64,000 nt of DNA. It comes from Blastococcus sp. Marseille-P5729 (GTDB taxonomy: Bacteria > Actinomycetota > Actinomycetes > Mycobacteriales > Antricoccaceae). The first letter of the stretch is position 1, and each line of letters starts with the position of its first letter. The notes below the pieces were generated by a model, which worked only from the letters and a program-made list of their open reading frames with translations, was not told the DNA's origin and did no database searches. Position numbers and translations under genes: made by a program. The stretch covers positions 186,001 through 250,000 of the forward strand of contig NZ_OMPO01000003.1 of assembly GCF_900292035.1 (NCBI RefSeq), given 5' to 3'. Shown here piece by piece: positions 40,436-48,534 of the stretch.

Positions 40436-40666
40436 CTAGGAGTCGGCGCCAGGCGCAGGGACGCCGACCGAGTCGGTCTCCTCGGGGTTCTCGCCCCGCG
40501 GCGGGGCCGGCGCGTCGGACACGGACTGATCCGCTTGTCGCTCGCCCGGGCGGGCGGCGGCCTCGGACACCCCACCGGGGAGTCCCTGACCGGGTACCCG
40601 TCCGGTGCCGTCCTGCCCCGGAACGTCGCTGGGATTGGCCGGAATGGTCTGGTCCTGCTCGCTCAT
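40436..40666 (-). CDS. Small acidic, proline-rich uncharacterised protein
   Basis: The 76-residue product (MSEQDQTIPANPSDVPGQDG and onward) is Pro/Gly/Asp/Glu-rich and probably disordered; no family recognised. GAGGAG lies 6 nt before the ATG, which is the main evidence that it is translated. It lies downstream of, and is separated by a hairpin from, the small antitoxin-like gene at 40753, reading the same way. About 110 bp between it and the oxidoreductase fragment hold nothing visible. Confidence 0.55.
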   Translation of the reverse strand: MSEQDQTIPANPSDVPGQDGTGRVPGQGLPGGVSEAAARPGERQADQSVSDAPAPPRGENPEETDSVGVPAPGADS

Positions 40667-40697
40667 CGGGTGCTCCTCGCACTCGTCGGATAGGCAA

Positions 40698-40728
40698 GCC
40701 GCCCGAGACCCCCAGGGCCTCGGGCGGC
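40698..40728 (-). terminator. 10-bp hairpin between two small leftward genes
   Basis: GCCGCCCGAG (40698-40707) pairs perfectly with CTCGGGCGGC (40719-40728) around an 11-nt loop. It lies just beyond the stop of the 40753-40938 gene. Confidence 0.65.
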
Positions 40729-40752
40729 GATGACTGTCCAGCCTAGGTGGAT

Positions 40753-40938
40753 CTAGTTCTTGTCGCCAAGGCGGTCGTCCAGGGCGTCGCGCCCCTTCTG
40801 GAGCTTGTCGTCGTGGCCGGAGAAGCGATCGTTCGCGAAGTCCTGACCCTTGTCGAGCGCGGCATCGGTCTTCTGCTCGTCGCCCGTCACGTTCGAGAGG
40901 GCGTCCTTGCCCTTGTTGACCATGTCTCCAATACCCAT
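40753..40938 (-). CDS. Small MT0933/Rv0909-like antitoxin-type protein
   Basis: The 61-residue protein MGIGDMVNKGKDALSNVTGD is Lys/Asp-rich with repeated DKxxDxA-like turns (KTDAALDKGQDFANDRF, KLQKGRDALDDRLGD). This matches the small MT0933-like antitoxin family of actinobacteria and also resembles CsbD-like stress proteins. No toxin gene is next to it on either side, so a toxin-antitoxin role is doubtful; a stress-induced protein is as likely. AGAGGAA lies 7 nt before the ATG. A hairpin terminator follows. Confidence 0.6.
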   Translation of the reverse strand: MGIGDMVNKGKDALSNVTGDEQKTDAALDKGQDFANDRFSGHDDKLQKGRDALDDRLGDKN

Positions 40939-41137
40939 GACAGTTCCTCTCTGCGCTGAAAAGCCGGCGCCGGACGGCGCCTGTGGTCCTTCCTATCGAG
41001 AGCCGGGCCGTTCGCGCAGCAATTCGCGGAACTGATTCGCCCGGCCTCATCCGCGCTTCACACGGGCGCTCGTGTGCGCTTCGCTCCGCCTCGTCATCGT
41101 CCTCGCGACGGCGGCCGCGGCGCCTAGTATGACGCGC

Positions 41138-41890
41138 ATGAGCCTGGTCCAGAACGAACGCCGCGAGCACATGCTGATCATCACCATCAACCGCCCCGAG
41201 AAGCGCAACGCCGTCGATCGCGCGCTGGCCGACGAGCTTGATCAGGCATTGAACTTCCTCGATGACGACGATGATCTATGGTGCGGCGTGCTGACCGGTG
41301 CCGGGCCCGTGTTCAGCGCCGGCAGCGACCTGAACGCGGGCGGCGACTACGTGACCGACCGTGGCGGCGAGTACGGAATCATCCGCCGCACGCGCCGGAC
41401 GCCATTGATCGCGGCCGTGCAGGGGCCCGCGCTCGGCGGCGGCCTGGAGATCGCCTTGGCGTGCGATCTCATCGTCGCGGACCGCGAGGCTGTCCTCGGG
41501 CTGCCCGAGGTCAAGCGCGGGCTGATCCCGACGTGCGCGGGGCTGTTCCGGGGTCCCCGTGCGCTTCCATTGAACATCGCGACCCAGCTGGCGCTGACCG
41601 GTGAGCCGATCACCGCCCAGCAGGCGGCGTCCTACGGCTTGGTCAACAGAGTCAGCGAGCCCGGCCAGGCGCTGGATGACGCAGTCGCGATGGCCGAGAC
41701 GATTTGCGCCAACGGTCCGCTCGCGGTGCGGCTCGCGCTCGGCGTCATTCACGAGTACGTCGGATCCGGCGACGAGCACGGGTTCGCCCTCACCGACCAG
41801 GCCCGGACGACGGTCTACGACTCCGAGGACCGGCAGGAGGGTATCGCGGCGTTCTTTCAGAAGCGGACGCCGCGCTGGACCGGCCGCTGA
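41138..41890 (+). CDS. Crotonase-fold enoyl-CoA hydratase/isomerase family protein
   Basis: The 250-residue protein has [20 protein letters not shown], the oxyanion-hole strand [41 protein letters not shown], and [25 protein letters not shown]. The catalytic region has Glu in LPEVKRGL and Ala/Gly in the second position, so hydratase versus isomerase cannot be decided. The ATG at 41138 lies 7 nt after TAGTAT, a leaderless start; an ATG at 41129 would overlap that -10 box. It stands alone before the rpsF block. Confidence 0.9.
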   Translation: MSLVQNERREHMLIITINRPEKRNAVDRALADELDQALNFLDDDDDLWCGVLTGAGPVFSAGSDLNAGGDYVTDRGGEYGIIRRTRRTPLIAAVQGPALGGGLEIALACDLIVADREAVLGLPEVKRGLIPTCAGLFRGPRALPLNIATQLALTGEPITAQQAASYGLVNRVSEPGQALDDAVAMAETICANGPLAVRLALGVIHEYVGSGDEHGFALTDQARTTVYDSEDRQEGIAAFFQKRTPRWTGR

Positions 41891-42042
41891 TCCGGGCCGA
41901 CGCCAGCCGCCAGCGGGCGATCACGGTCACCTTCGCTCGCGCTCGGCTAGCCGCCGGGTTAGTCTTATACGTCGCACTGTTTTCCTCATGGTGCGGCACC
42001 CGGCCTCGCCCGACCGGCGAACGCCAGACGCTAGACCCTCCT

Positions 42043-42061
42043 GTTGCGGAAGGCCCGCAAC
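42043..42061 (+). promoter_or_regulatory. Leader hairpin before rpsF, possible S6:S18 site
   Basis: GTTGCGG (42043-42049) pairs with CCGCAAC (42055-42061). The 200-bp gap 41891-42090 has a possible -10 box (TATACG near 41966) and then this hairpin 30 bp before rpsF. An S6:S18-binding leader is known before rpsF in many bacteria; whether this is one needs a covariance-model match. Confidence 0.35.
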
Positions 42062-42090
42062 CGTTCAGTCCAGAGGAGGTGGGTTTACTA

Positions 42091-42381
42091 GTGCGTCATT
42101 ACGAAATGATGGTCATCCTCGACCCGCAGCTTGACGAGCGCACGATCAATCCCTCGCTCGAACAGTTCCTGTCGATCGTGAAGAAGGACGGCGGCACCGT
42201 CGATAACGTCGACGTGTGGGGACGTCGCCGCCTGACCTACGAGATCAACAAGCATGCCGAAGGCATCTACGCCGTCATCGACATGCATTGCGAGCCCGCG
42301 ACCGTCGCCGAGCTCGACCGTCAGCTGAACCTGAACGAGTCGATCCTGCGTACCAAGGTCATCCGTCCCGACATCCGATAA
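42091..42381 (+). CDS. rpsF: 30S ribosomal protein S6
   Basis: The 96-residue protein matches S6 throughout: [55 protein letters not shown], and the C-terminal [14 protein letters not shown]. It binds the central domain of 16S rRNA together with S18. The GTG at 42091 gives the family length, with AGAGGAGGT about 11 nt before. It heads the rpsF-ssb-rpsR-rplI block, an arrangement kept across most bacteria. Confidence 0.97.
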   Translation: MRHYEMMVILDPQLDERTINPSLEQFLSIVKKDGGTVDNVDVWGRRRLTYEINKHAEGIYAVIDMHCEPATVAELDRQLNLNESILRTKVIRPDIR

Positions 42382-42507
42382 CAGCCCGTCGTCAGTTTTC
42401 CACCGGTGCCGGGATGTGCACAGCCCCCGGGCTGGCTCTTCCCAGGGCGGCGGACGCCGACGAGACTGAACCCCTACATCGCGAACGGAACTTCGAGAGG
42501 ACCCCTC

Positions 42508-43002
42508 ATGGCCGGCGAGACCGTCATCACCGTGGTTGGCAACCTGACCGCCGATCCCGAGTTGCGCTTCACCCCCTCGGGTGCGGCGGTAGCCAACTTC
42601 ACCGTCGCATCGACGCCGCGCACCTTCGACCGCCAGACCAACGAGTGGAAGGACGGCGAGGCGCTGTTCCTGCGCTGCTCGATCTGGCGGCAGGCGGCCG
42701 AGAACGTTGCCGAGTCGCTCACCAAGGGCGCCCGGGTCGTTGTCACCGGGCGGCTCAAGCAGCGCTCGTACGAGACCAAGGAAGGCGAGAAGCGCACCGT
42801 GGTCGAGCTCGAGGTCGACGAGATCGGTCCGTCCCTGCGTTATGCGACCGCCAAGGTAACCCGCGCCTCGCGTGGCTCCGGTGGCGGCGGCTACGGCGGT
42901 GGCGGTGGTTTCGGTGGCGGTGGCCAGGCCACCGAGGATCCGTGGGGTTCCGCGCCGGCGTCCGGCGGCGGTGGTGGATTCAGCGACGAGCCGCCTTTCT
43001 AA
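42508..43002 (+). CDS. ssb: Single-stranded DNA-binding protein
   Basis: The 164-residue protein has an OB-fold N-terminus ([59 protein letters not shown]) and a glycine-rich linker. It ends in the acidic tip DEPPF that recruits repair and replication partners. It coats single-stranded DNA as a tetramer. GAGAGG lies before the ATG. It is placed between rpsF and rpsR as usual; a short C-terminal linker distinguishes it little from mycobacterial SSB. Confidence 0.97.
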   Translation: MAGETVITVVGNLTADPELRFTPSGAAVANFTVASTPRTFDRQTNEWKDGEALFLRCSIWRQAAENVAESLTKGARVVVTGRLKQRSYETKEGEKRTVVELEVDEIGPSLRYATAKVTRASRGSGGGGYGGGGGFGGGGQATEDPWGSAPASGGGGGFSDEPPF

Positions 43003-43053
43003 CCATGTCGCGGCGCATGCCGCACCCTTCCTTTAGATCATCAGGAGCAACCC

Positions 43054-43290
43054 ATGGCAAAGCCAGTGATTCGCAAGCCGAAGAAGAAGCCCAATCCGCT
43101 GTTCGCGGCTGAGATCGAGTACATCGATTACAAGGACACCGCGATGCTTCGCAAGTACATCTCCGACCGCGGCAAGATCCGTGCCCGCCGCGTCACCGGA
43201 GTGACCTCGCAGCAGCAGCGCCAGCTCGCCAGGGCGATCAAGAACGCCCGCGAGATGGCCCTGCTGCCCTACACGAGCACCGCTCGCTAA
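43054..43290 (+). CDS. rpsR: 30S ribosomal protein S18
   Basis: The 78-residue basic protein reads [63 protein letters not shown], the full S18 signature. The N-terminal zinc-binding cysteines found in some S18 forms are absent, so this is the zinc-free (C-minus) type. It partners S6 on the ribosome platform. It lies 51 bp after ssb and 14 bp before rplI. Confidence 0.97.
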   Translation: MAKPVIRKPKKKPNPLFAAEIEYIDYKDTAMLRKYISDRGKIRARRVTGVTSQQQRQLARAIKNAREMALLPYTSTAR

Positions 43291-43304
43291 GGAGAAGCCA
43301 CACC

Positions 43305-43763
43305 ATGTCGAACATGAAGCTGATCCTCACCCAGGAGGTCACCGGTCTCGGTGCCCCCGGCGATGTCGTCGAGGTCAAGAGCGGTTACGGCCGCAATTAC
43401 CTGATCCCGCGCGGCTACGCGATGGTCGCCACCAAGGGCGGCGAGAAGCAGATCGCCCAGATCAAGCGCGCCCGTGAGGTCCGCGGCGCCCGCGACCTCG
43501 ACCACGCCAAGCAGATCGCCTCGCAGCTGGAGGGCCTGAGCGTCAAGCACGCAGCCCGCGCCGGCTCCGACGGCCGCCTGTTCGGCTCGGTCACCTCCGG
43601 TGACATCGTCGAGGCCGTCAAGGCCGCAGGCGGCCCGGAGCTGGACAAGCGCCGCGTCGAGCTGCCCTCGCAGATCAAGTCGACCGGCACCCACGACGTC
43701 AACGTCAAGATCCACGACGAGGTCACCGGCTCGTTCAAGATCGAGGTCGTCGCCGCGAGCTAG
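43305..43763 (+). CDS. rplI: 50S ribosomal protein L9
   Basis: The 152-residue protein has the L9 N-domain MKLILTQEVTGLGAPGDVVEVKSGYGRNYLIPRGYA, a long connecting helix, and a C-domain with GRLFGSVTSGDIVEAVKAAGG. It binds 23S rRNA near the L1 stalk. AAGGAG precedes the ATG. It is the last gene of the ribosomal part of this block and is followed by a strong double hairpin. Confidence 0.97.
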   Translation: MSNMKLILTQEVTGLGAPGDVVEVKSGYGRNYLIPRGYAMVATKGGEKQIAQIKRAREVRGARDLDHAKQIASQLEGLSVKHAARAGSDGRLFGSVTSGDIVEAVKAAGGPELDKRRVELPSQIKSTGTHDVNVKIHDEVTGSFKIEVVAAS

Positions 43764-43806
43764 CCGACGGAGCACACCGCACACCTGCCGGCTTAGGCCG
43801 GCGTCC

Positions 43807-43866
43807 AAGAGGGGTTGTCGGCATCGAGAGGGGATAAATCCCCGCTTGGTGCCGATAACCCCTCTT
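43807..43866 (+). terminator. Nested double-hairpin terminator after rplI
   Basis: Bases 43807-43823 pair with 43850-43866 over 17 bp with one G:T position. Inside, GGGGA (43830-43834) pairs with TCCCC (43839-43843). The structure starts 44 bp after the rplI stop and separates the ribosomal genes from dnaB. Confidence 0.75.
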
Positions 43867-43924
43867 CGTCGTCGTCGGCGGCCGACGCGAGGCGCTGGGA
43901 CGCGTGTGAAGGGCGCGTTGTCCA

Positions 43925-44168
43925 TGTGGATAACCTGGGCAAAAGTCGGGTCCAAATGGTCTTGCGGCGCGCCGATACCACGGTGTATACGCCGAAGCTA
44001 CTCAGTGGTAAGAGTCTCCGGAGAAATTCTTATCCACAGGATGTGAACCAGAAAAGGCCAGGTCAGCAGCGATATTCTGCGAAACCCACAGGCTTGTGCA
44101 CAGCCGCACTCACAAGCTCTCGGCGCGTCGTCCACACGCCCTCGGGACTCCTCCACAAACAATCCACA
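43925..44168. promoter_or_regulatory. Cluster of DnaA-box-like sites before dnaB
   Basis: Two exact TTATCCACA boxes occur, at 43925-43933 (minus orientation) and 44030-44038 (plus). Near-matches follow: TTGTGCACA (44094-44102), TCGTCCACA (44128-44136), and two weaker ones at 44149-44157 and 44160-44168. All lie in the 577-bp gap between rplI and dnaB, which holds no other gene. DnaA could regulate dnaB here, or the region could titrate DnaA near the origin. Confidence 0.6.
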
Positions 44169-44340
44169 GGTCCGTACACATCGAGAGTTGAAAGCCGGCG
44201 CGCGGCGGTCCTATCGTGTCGTCGTCCAGCCCGTGGGTACCGCTCAACCGCTTTTTGTCTGAGGCTCCGGGAAGCATGGGCCAATGCCACGCCATCGCGA
44301 GACCGGTCCTCGGCCACGCACCGAGATGAGGGGAGAAAAG

Positions 44341-45720
44341 TTGCTCGAGACCCCACCGGACTACGACGAGCCAACGCGCAGTGAGATCGACCGGCAGCCT
44401 CCCCAGGACGTCCCGGCAGAGCAGTCCGTCCTCGGCGGCATGATGCTCTCGAAGGACGCCATCGCCGATGTCGTCGAGGCCTTGCAGACCGATGACTACT
44501 ACCGGCCGGCGCACCAACTGATCCACGAGGCGATCCTCGATCTCTACGGCCGCGGTGAGCCGGCCGACATCCTGACCGTCGGAGACGAGCTGACCAAGCG
44601 CGGCCAGCTGCTGCGCATCGGTGGCGCGGCCTACCTGCACACCCTGATCAACCTCGTGCCGACGGCCGCCAACGCCGGCTACTACGCCAACATCGTCGCC
44701 GAGAAGGCGGTGCTGCGTCGGCTGGTGGACGCCGGCACCCGGATCGTGCAGATGGGCTATGGGGCGGCCAGCGGCGACCTGGACACCCCTGGCGAGGTCG
44801 ATGAGGTCGTCGACCGTGCGCAGGCAGCGATCTACGACGTCACCGAACGCCGCACCAGCGAGGACTACGTCGTCCTCGGTGAGCTGATCGAGCCGGTGAT
44901 CAGCGAGATCGAGATGATCGGGGCGCATGGCGAGCTGGCCGGCGTCCCCACCGGATTCCACTCCCTCGATGAGATCATCAATGGCCTGTTTCCAGGGCAG
45001 ATGATCGTGGTCGCTGCCCGCCCCGGCATGGGCAAGTCCACCCTGGCGCTGGATTTCGTGCGGTCCTGCTCATTACGCCACAACAAGGCCTCGGTGATCT
45101 TCTCGCTCGAGATGAGCAAGTCCGAGATCGCGATGCGGATGTTCTCCGCGGAGGCGTCCATCCCACTGAACCGAATCCGCTCGGGTGATCTCAACGACGA
45201 CGAGTGGAGCAAGCTGGTTTTGAAGAGCTCGGAGATCGCTGACAAGCCGCTGTTCATCGATGACTCGCCGAACATGTCGATGATGGAGATCCGCGCCAAG
45301 GCACGGCGCCTGAAGCAGCGTCACGACCTCAGCTTGATCGTCGTCGACTACCTGCAGCTGATGACCTCAGGCAAGCGCGTCGAGTCCCGTCAGCAGGAGG
45401 TGTCGGAATTTTCCCGTGCGCTGAAGCTGCTTGCCAAGGAGCTCGAGGTTCCGGTGATCGCGATCTCGCAGCTCAACCGTGGGCCCGAGACGCGCACCGA
45501 CAAGAAGCCCATGCTGTCCGACCTGCGCGAGTCGGGTGCGATCGAGCAAGACTGCGATGTCGCGATACTGATCAACCGGCCGGAGGTCTACGAGTCCGAC
45601 ACCGACCGCGTGGGGGAAGCCGACCTGATCGTCGCCAAGCACCGTAACGGACCGACTGGAGAGGCGCTGACCATCTTTCAGGGCAAGTTCAGCCGCTTCG
45701 CCGATGCGGGTATGGACTAG
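44341..45720 (+). CDS. dnaB: Replicative DNA helicase DnaB
   Basis: The 459-residue hexameric helicase unwinds the fork. Its N-terminal domain is PPQDVPAEQSVLGGMMLSKDAIADV and its RecA-like C-domain has Walker A ARPGMGKSTLAL (Lys232), VIFSLEMSKSEIAMRM, Walker B LSLIVVDYLQLM, and ISQLNRGPETRTDKKPMLSDLRESGAIEQDCD. The last region hosts inteins in several actinobacteria, but none is present. GAGGGGAG at 44329-44336 suits a TTG start at 44341; ATGs at 44326 and 44284 are in frame and would add 5 or 19 residues. DnaA-box-like sites lie upstream. Confidence 0.96.
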   Translation: MLETPPDYDEPTRSEIDRQPPQDVPAEQSVLGGMMLSKDAIADVVEALQTDDYYRPAHQLIHEAILDLYGRGEPADILTVGDELTKRGQLLRIGGAAYLHTLINLVPTAANAGYYANIVAEKAVLRRLVDAGTRIVQMGYGAASGDLDTPGEVDEVVDRAQAAIYDVTERRTSEDYVVLGELIEPVISEIEMIGAHGELAGVPTGFHSLDEIINGLFPGQMIVVAARPGMGKSTLALDFVRSCSLRHNKASVIFSLEMSKSEIAMRMFSAEASIPLNRIRSGDLNDDEWSKLVLKSSEIADKPLFIDDSPNMSMMEIRAKARRLKQRHDLSLIVVDYLQLMTSGKRVESRQQEVSEFSRALKLLAKELEVPVIAISQLNRGPETRTDKKPMLSDLRESGAIEQDCDVAILINRPEVYESDTDRVGEADLIVAKHRNGPTGEALTIFQGKFSRFADAGMD

Positions 45721-45800
45721 GGCGGCTCAGCGTGGCGCGCCGTCGCCCGAAAACGCAACCGGCACCGACGGCCCGGCCCCCAGGCCCGTACGGTCGGGTC

Positions 45801-46556
45801 ATGGGCATCTTCCGCAAGTCGGGCAGCACCCCGCCGCGCTACTTCGCCTGGGAGGCGGCAGGTCTGCGCTGGCTGGCCGAGGGACCGACACCGGTCGTCG
45901 ATGTCCTCGATGTCGGGGAGGGTCATCTGGACCTCGTCGAGCTGGGCGCGGTCGCGCCGACGCCGGAGGCCGCGGAGGAGTTCGGCCGCCGCCTCGCCCA
46001 GACTCATGACCTCGGAGCGCCGGCGTACGGCGCACCCCCGCCGGGATGGAGCGGACCGGGTTACTTCGGTCCGGCCGACGACGTCTTCGAGTTGCCCCTC
46101 GCGCCGTACGCCACATGGAGTGAGCACTACGCGCACACCATGATCGAGCCGCTCGCCGAGCGCACCCCGCTCCCGAACGGCGTACGCAGCTCGCTTCGCG
46201 AGCTCACCGCACTCATCGGCACCGGCGAGCTGGACACCGGAGAGCCGCCGGCGAGGATTCACGGCGATCTATGGTCGGGCAACCTGATGTGGACGGCGGA
46301 CGGCGCCACGCTCATCGATCCAGCGGCGCACGGCGGCCACCGCGAGGCCGACTTGGCCATGCTCGCGCTGTTCGGCGCGCCGCACCTGGAGCGCATCGTC
46401 GCGGCGTACGACGAACAGCGGCCGCTGGCCGATGGATGGCAGGACCGCGTCGCCGTTCACCAGGTGTTTGCGCTGCTGGCGCACGTCGCCTTGTTTGGTT
46501 CCGGTTATCTCGCGATGCTCGAACGCGCGATTTTGCCCTTTGTTGGCCGCGTCTAA
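45801..46556 (+). CDS. Fructosamine kinase-family protein
   Basis: The 251-residue protein has the phosphotransferase-like fold of fructosamine/ketosamine-3-kinases: FRKSGSTPPRYFAWEAAGLRWLAE, ELGAVAPTPEAAEEFGRRLAQTHDLG, the catalytic loop ARIHGDLWSGNLMW, and LIDPAAHGGHREADLAMLALFG. Such enzymes phosphorylate sugar adducts on amines so that they fall off, a repair of glycation. The ATG at 45801 lies 6 nt after TACGGT, suggesting a leaderless start; an upstream GTG at 45732 lacks a ribosome site. It follows dnaB by 80 bp. Confidence 0.87.
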   Translation: MGIFRKSGSTPPRYFAWEAAGLRWLAEGPTPVVDVLDVGEGHLDLVELGAVAPTPEAAEEFGRRLAQTHDLGAPAYGAPPPGWSGPGYFGPADDVFELPLAPYATWSEHYAHTMIEPLAERTPLPNGVRSSLRELTALIGTGELDTGEPPARIHGDLWSGNLMWTADGATLIDPAAHGGHREADLAMLALFGAPHLERIVAAYDEQRPLADGWQDRVAVHQVFALLAHVALFGSGYLAMLERAILPFVGRV

Positions 46557-46653
46557 ACCGCGGTTCTCGAGAATCGGTTGCGAGCCGGGCCCTAGGTGAA
46601 TAGCGTTCTGAGGTAGGCGTAGCCCTCGGCCTACCTCACGCGACAGAGAGGTC

Positions 46654-47487
46654 ATGGCGATGAGCCTGACGCATCGAGTCACGTCCCCCCATCCGTCCAC
46701 CGAGCTTCCGGCCGATTCACCGTCGGCCCGGTCGTCCATCGAGTCGCTGCTCGCCGAGGCGTGCGGCGCCACCCCCGTACGGCGACGCAGGTTGCAGGAA
46801 GCCGCGGTAGCCCAATCACTGGGCTTGGCGCGCGCACTCGCGCGCCGCTACCAAGGCCGCGGCGAACCACTGGATGACCTCGTGCAGGTCGCCTACACCG
46901 GGTTGGTACTTGCCGTGCAGCGGTACGAGCCCGACAACGGCGCGCGCTTCTCCACCTTCGCCACGCCCACGATCCTGGGCGAGCTGCGCCGGTACTTCCG
47001 CGATCAGGCCTGGACCATTCGCCCTCCGCGCAGGCTGCAGGAGGACGTACCGCGGGTCCGCAAGGCCGCGGCCGACCTCGAGCAGGAGCACGGCAGCACG
47101 CCGTCCGCCGAGCAGATCGCCGAGCATCTTGAGATGACGGTCGAGGCGGTACGCGAGGCACAGCAGGCCGGTGCGCGCTACCGGCTCGTCTCGCTTGAGG
47201 CCGCCACCGAGAACGGCACACCGTCGGCCGTCAGCCTGGTCGGCGACCCCCGCACGGGCGACATCGACCAACTGACGGTCGGCATGTCGGTGCGGGCGAT
47301 GATCCAGACGCTGAGTGACGACGAGCAAGAGTTGCTGCGGCTGCGGTTCTACGAGAACCTGACGCAGCAGCAGATCGCCGATCGGATCGGCGTGTCGCAG
47401 ATGCAGGTCTCCCGCCTGCTGCGCAAGAGCCTCGATCGACTCCGGACGGTCGCTGACGACGACCTGGCGGAACGCCGCAGCGCATAG
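46654..47487 (+). CDS. SigB/SigF-type alternative sigma factor
   Basis: The 277-residue protein has region 2 (SLGLARALARRYQGRGEPLDDLVQVAYTGLVLAVQRYEPDNGARFSTFATPTILGELRRYFRDQ), region 3, and region 4 with the helix-turn-helix NLTQQQIADRIGVSQMQVSRLLRKSLDRLR. This is the SigB/SigF/SigG group used for stress, stationary phase or sporulation in Gram-positive bacteria. No anti-sigma factor gene is adjacent. AGAGAGG precedes the ATG. It converges on the GAF-ANTAR gene. Confidence 0.92.
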   Translation: MAMSLTHRVTSPHPSTELPADSPSARSSIESLLAEACGATPVRRRRLQEAAVAQSLGLARALARRYQGRGEPLDDLVQVAYTGLVLAVQRYEPDNGARFSTFATPTILGELRRYFRDQAWTIRPPRRLQEDVPRVRKAAADLEQEHGSTPSAEQIAEHLEMTVEAVREAQQAGARYRLVSLEAATENGTPSAVSLVGDPRTGDIDQLTVGMSVRAMIQTLSDDEQELLRLRFYENLTQQQIADRIGVSQMQVSRLLRKSLDRLRTVADDDLAERRSA

Positions 47488-47522
47488 TCCGCGGCGCAAG
47501 GTCCGGGTATGTCGCCGAACGA

Positions 47523-48326
47523 CTACAGGGCGCTTGAGGGCTTTGCGTCCCGCTCACCGCGTGCGTACTGCGACTGCTGGCCTTCGACGACCTTGCGCGC
47601 GACCGCGGAGATCTTCATGTTGAGATTCTGCGAGGTGGTGCGCAGCAGCTCGAAGGCCTCGTCCTCGGTGAACCGGTGCGCGGCCATCAGCAGGCCGATC
47701 GCCTTGCCGATCTCGCGGTTGCTGTCCAGGCCGCGGCTCATCGTCTCGGCCTGCTCCTTGGCGCTGAGCATCATGAACGACACGGATGCGAACGAGGCGA
47801 CCACGGCGCCCTGATCGGCGGACTGCTCGGTGAGCGCATCCGCCGTGTCGGAGAAGACGTTCAGCGCCCCGACCTTCCGGTTGTCGGCGAGGATCCGGTA
47901 GCCGATCATGCCGCGTACCGGCGTCTCGTCGAGGAGTCGTTTGGCCAGATCGGGCCACTGGCACTTGTCCTCGATGTTGGGGTCGACCTGGAAGTTGTCC
48001 TCGACGATGGCATCGACGCACGGGCCCGAGCCGACCTCGCGCTCGAGCATGTCCACATGCGCGGCGACCTGATCGGTGGCGGCGACGGTGCGAAAGCGAC
48101 CGTTCGCTGCGACCATGATCGAGGCGTGATCGCAGCCGTCGATCAGATCGACCGCCGCGTTGGCAAGCGCGAGGTGGATCGCCCCGGGATCGGAATCCGC
48201 GTAGATGAGCTCGGCAAGGCGTTGGAAGACCTTGCCAGGCTCGGTGTCCCGCAATTCCTTGCCGATCTTTCGCTCGAGGCTGCGCGGCTCGAACTGCGGG
48301 ATCGAGGTGGTCTCTGAAGCGCTCAC
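47523..48326 (-). CDS. GAF and ANTAR domain protein
   Basis: The 267-residue protein has a GAF sensor domain (about 45-185: ALANAAVDLIDGCDHASIMV, ATDQVAAHVDMLEREVGSGPCVDAI, VRGMIGYRILADNRKVGALNVFS). An ANTAR RNA-binding domain follows (about 195-250: SNREIGKAIGLLMAAHRFTEDEAFELLRTTSQNLNMKISAVARKVV). ANTAR proteins act as antiterminators on hairpin RNA. In actinobacteria such GAF-ANTAR proteins often accompany stress sigma factors. It converges with the sigma gene and is divergent from the PBP lipoprotein gene. Confidence 0.92.
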   Translation of the reverse strand: MSASETTSIPQFEPRSLERKIGKELRDTEPGKVFQRLAELIYADSDPGAIHLALANAAVDLIDGCDHASIMVAANGRFRTVAATDQVAAHVDMLEREVGSGPCVDAIVEDNFQVDPNIEDKCQWPDLAKRLLDETPVRGMIGYRILADNRKVGALNVFSDTADALTEQSADQGAVVASFASVSFMMLSAKEQAETMSRGLDSNREIGKAIGLLMAAHRFTEDEAFELLRTTSQNLNMKISAVARKVVEGQQSQYARGERDAKPSSAL

Positions 48327-48534
48327 TGTGAGGTCCTCTGGGGTGCTTCGGCGGCCCGAGGGTCGAGCCGGGGGACTATTGGGTTCCGGTTTGCTTCAGA
48401 ATTCGATCATCATCCTAGTAGTGGCTCGCACAGCGGCGTCGCCCGCCGAGCGCTTAGTGTACGGTGGGCCGGCCGTTCGGCTTGCAGCGCTCCGAGCGCT
48501 CCGGTCCTCCCGGCCACTCGTCGAAGGAGTCATC

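Noticed and set aside
40753-40938. Toxin-antitoxin module
   Set aside because: The small protein resembles MT0933-like antitoxins, but no partner toxin gene is adjacent.
43815-44384. 189-codon frame across the rplI-dnaB gap
   Set aside because: No ribosome site, no homology, and it overlaps the terminator and the DnaA-box cluster; better explained as non-coding.
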